Assembly (NCBI GenBank): GCA_019240375.1
Contig: JAFAYN010000415.1
Location: forward strand, 1-6,262
DNA: 6,262 bases
Direction of reading: 5' to 3'
From: Gemmatimonadota bacterium
Lineage (GTDB): Bacteria; Gemmatimonadota; Gemmatimonadetes; Longimicrobiales; Longimicrobiaceae
This document shows, one piece after another, positions 5,626 to 6,262 of the stretch. The notes under the pieces are model-generated. The model did not search any database, had not been told where the DNA came from, and was given only the letters and a program-made list of their open reading frames with translations. The translations under genes were made by a program, and so were the position numbers. Within the stretch, counting starts at the first letter, position 1, and every line of letters starts with the position of its first letter.

Positions 5626-6262
5626 GTGAACCTGCGCAGTCTGCTGCTGGGAAAGGCCCTCCGCTCCGACGAGCACGAGGCGCAGAAGATCGGCCCCCTC
5701 GCGGGGATCCCGGTGCTGGGGCTCGACGCGCTCGCTTCCGCCTCGTACGGGCCGGAGGCCGCGCTCACCGTGCTCCTCCCGCTCGGGATGCTGGCCCCGC
5801 GCTACATCGTGCCGCTGAGCGCCGTCGTCATCGGGCTGCTGGTGATCGTCTACTTCTCGTACCGGCAGACGATCGCGGCGTACCCCGACGGCGGCGGGTC
5901 GTACTCGGTGGCGTCGCAGAACCTGGGGGCGAAGCCGGGGCTCCTCGCCGCCAGCGCCCTCGCGCTCGACTACATCCTCAACGTCGCGGTGGCGATCTCC
6001 GCCGGGGTGGGGGCCATCATCTCCGCCGTCCCCGCGCTGCAGCCGTACACCCTGCCGCTCTGCCTGGCGCTGCTCGCCCTGCTCACCCTCGCCAACCTGC
6101 GGGGGATCCGTGAGTCGGGCGTCCTGTTCATGGTGCCGACCTACCTGTTCGTGGGGATGCTGGGGCTCACGGTGGTGGTCGGGGTCGTCCGGGTCTTCCT
6201 CTCCCACGGGAGCCCGGTCCCGGTGCGGCCGCCCCCTGCGCTCCCCACCGTGACCGGGACCG
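5626..6262 (+). CDS. APC-superfamily permease, KimA/YdaO-like, N-terminal part only
   Basis: The frame is open from the GTG at 5626 to the right edge, giving the first 212 residues of a multi-spanning transporter (full-length relatives are about 600 residues). LLLGKALRSDEHEAQKIGPL (6-25) followed by GLDALASASYGPEAAL (32-47) matches the start of the KimA/YdaO-type APC family. Then come helix 2 (about 61-78), the loop SYRQTIAAYPDGGGSY (78-93) and ASQNLG (96-101), helix 3 (about 104-135, with LDYILNVAVAISAGVGAI at 114-131), helix 4 (about 141-158) and helix 5 (about 166-190). B. subtilis KimA is a proton-coupled potassium importer controlled by c-di-AMP. Asp34, Tyr41 and Asp115 are in the positions of its ion-site residues, but neighbouring positions differ, so potassium is only one possibility alongside amino acids. 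The GTG is the only good start: no ATG or GTG precedes it in frame for about 90 bases. No clear ribosome binding site is visible. It lies 189 bases after the DJ-1/PfpI gene and is probably a separate unit. Confidence 0.85.
   Translation, partial: MNLRSLLLGKALRSDEHEAQKIGPLAGIPVLGLDALASASYGPEAALTVLLPLGMLAPRYIVPLSAVVIGLLVIVYFSYRQTIAAYPDGGGSYSVASQNLGAKPGLLAASALALDYILNVAVAISAGVGAIISAVPALQPYTLPLCLALLALLTLANLRGIRESGVLFMVPTYLFVGMLGLTVVVGVVRVFLSHGSPVPVRPPPALPTVTGT

Overview
This is a GC-rich (roughly 70%) bacterial chromosomal window with six genes, two of them cut by the window edges. I see no rRNA, tRNA, CRISPR array, insertion sequence or phage gene. A PadR regulator coupled to an ATPase-less MacB/FtsX-type permease is typical of Acidobacteriota, Gemmatimonadota and relatives. 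With the high GC and GTG starts, a Gemmatimonadota/Longimicrobium-like or acidobacterial host is my best guess. This is inference, since no phylogenetic marker gene is present.

Layout. Positions 1-2681 (minus): a large ADOP-type ABC permease, missing only its extreme C-terminus. Positions 2687-3028 (minus): a small PadR-family regulator directly upstream of the permease, separated from it by 5 bases. Positions 3029-3170: a divergent control region with a consensus -35 box on the minus strand and three copies of a TCCACTAA/TTAGTGGA site, probably the PadR operator. Positions 3171-3725 (plus): a CAP/SCP-domain lipoprotein. Positions 3730-4527 (plus): a membrane-anchored phosphodiester-glycosidase-family protein (DUF2233/NAGPA type), 4 bases after the lipoprotein stop. 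Positions 4633-5436 (plus): a DJ-1/PfpI-family protein with an unusual C-terminal hydrophobic segment and a Ser/Thr/Gly-rich tail. Positions 5455-5503: a perfect 23-bp hairpin, probably a terminator. From 5626 to the right edge (plus): the N-terminal 212 residues of an APC-superfamily permease resembling the KimA/YdaO potassium importer group.

How the parts work together. The regulator and permease form one autoregulated unit: the operator sites sit between the -35 box and the ribosome binding site of padR. The lipoprotein and glycosidase genes form a second, divergent two-gene unit whose products both act outside the cytoplasmic membrane. The operator cluster lies in the shared 142-base gap, so PadR may also affect this unit. 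The DJ-1/PfpI gene has its own strong ribosome binding site after a structured spacer and is closed by the 23-bp hairpin. The transporter after it looks like a separate transcription unit.

Most of the window is recognisable. The points most worth a second look are the three-site operator at the divergent promoter, the membrane-tail extension on the DJ-1/PfpI protein, the lipoprotein/glycosidase pair, and the altered residues in the presumed ion-site helix of the KimA-like transporter. I do not see convincing evidence of an entirely new system.
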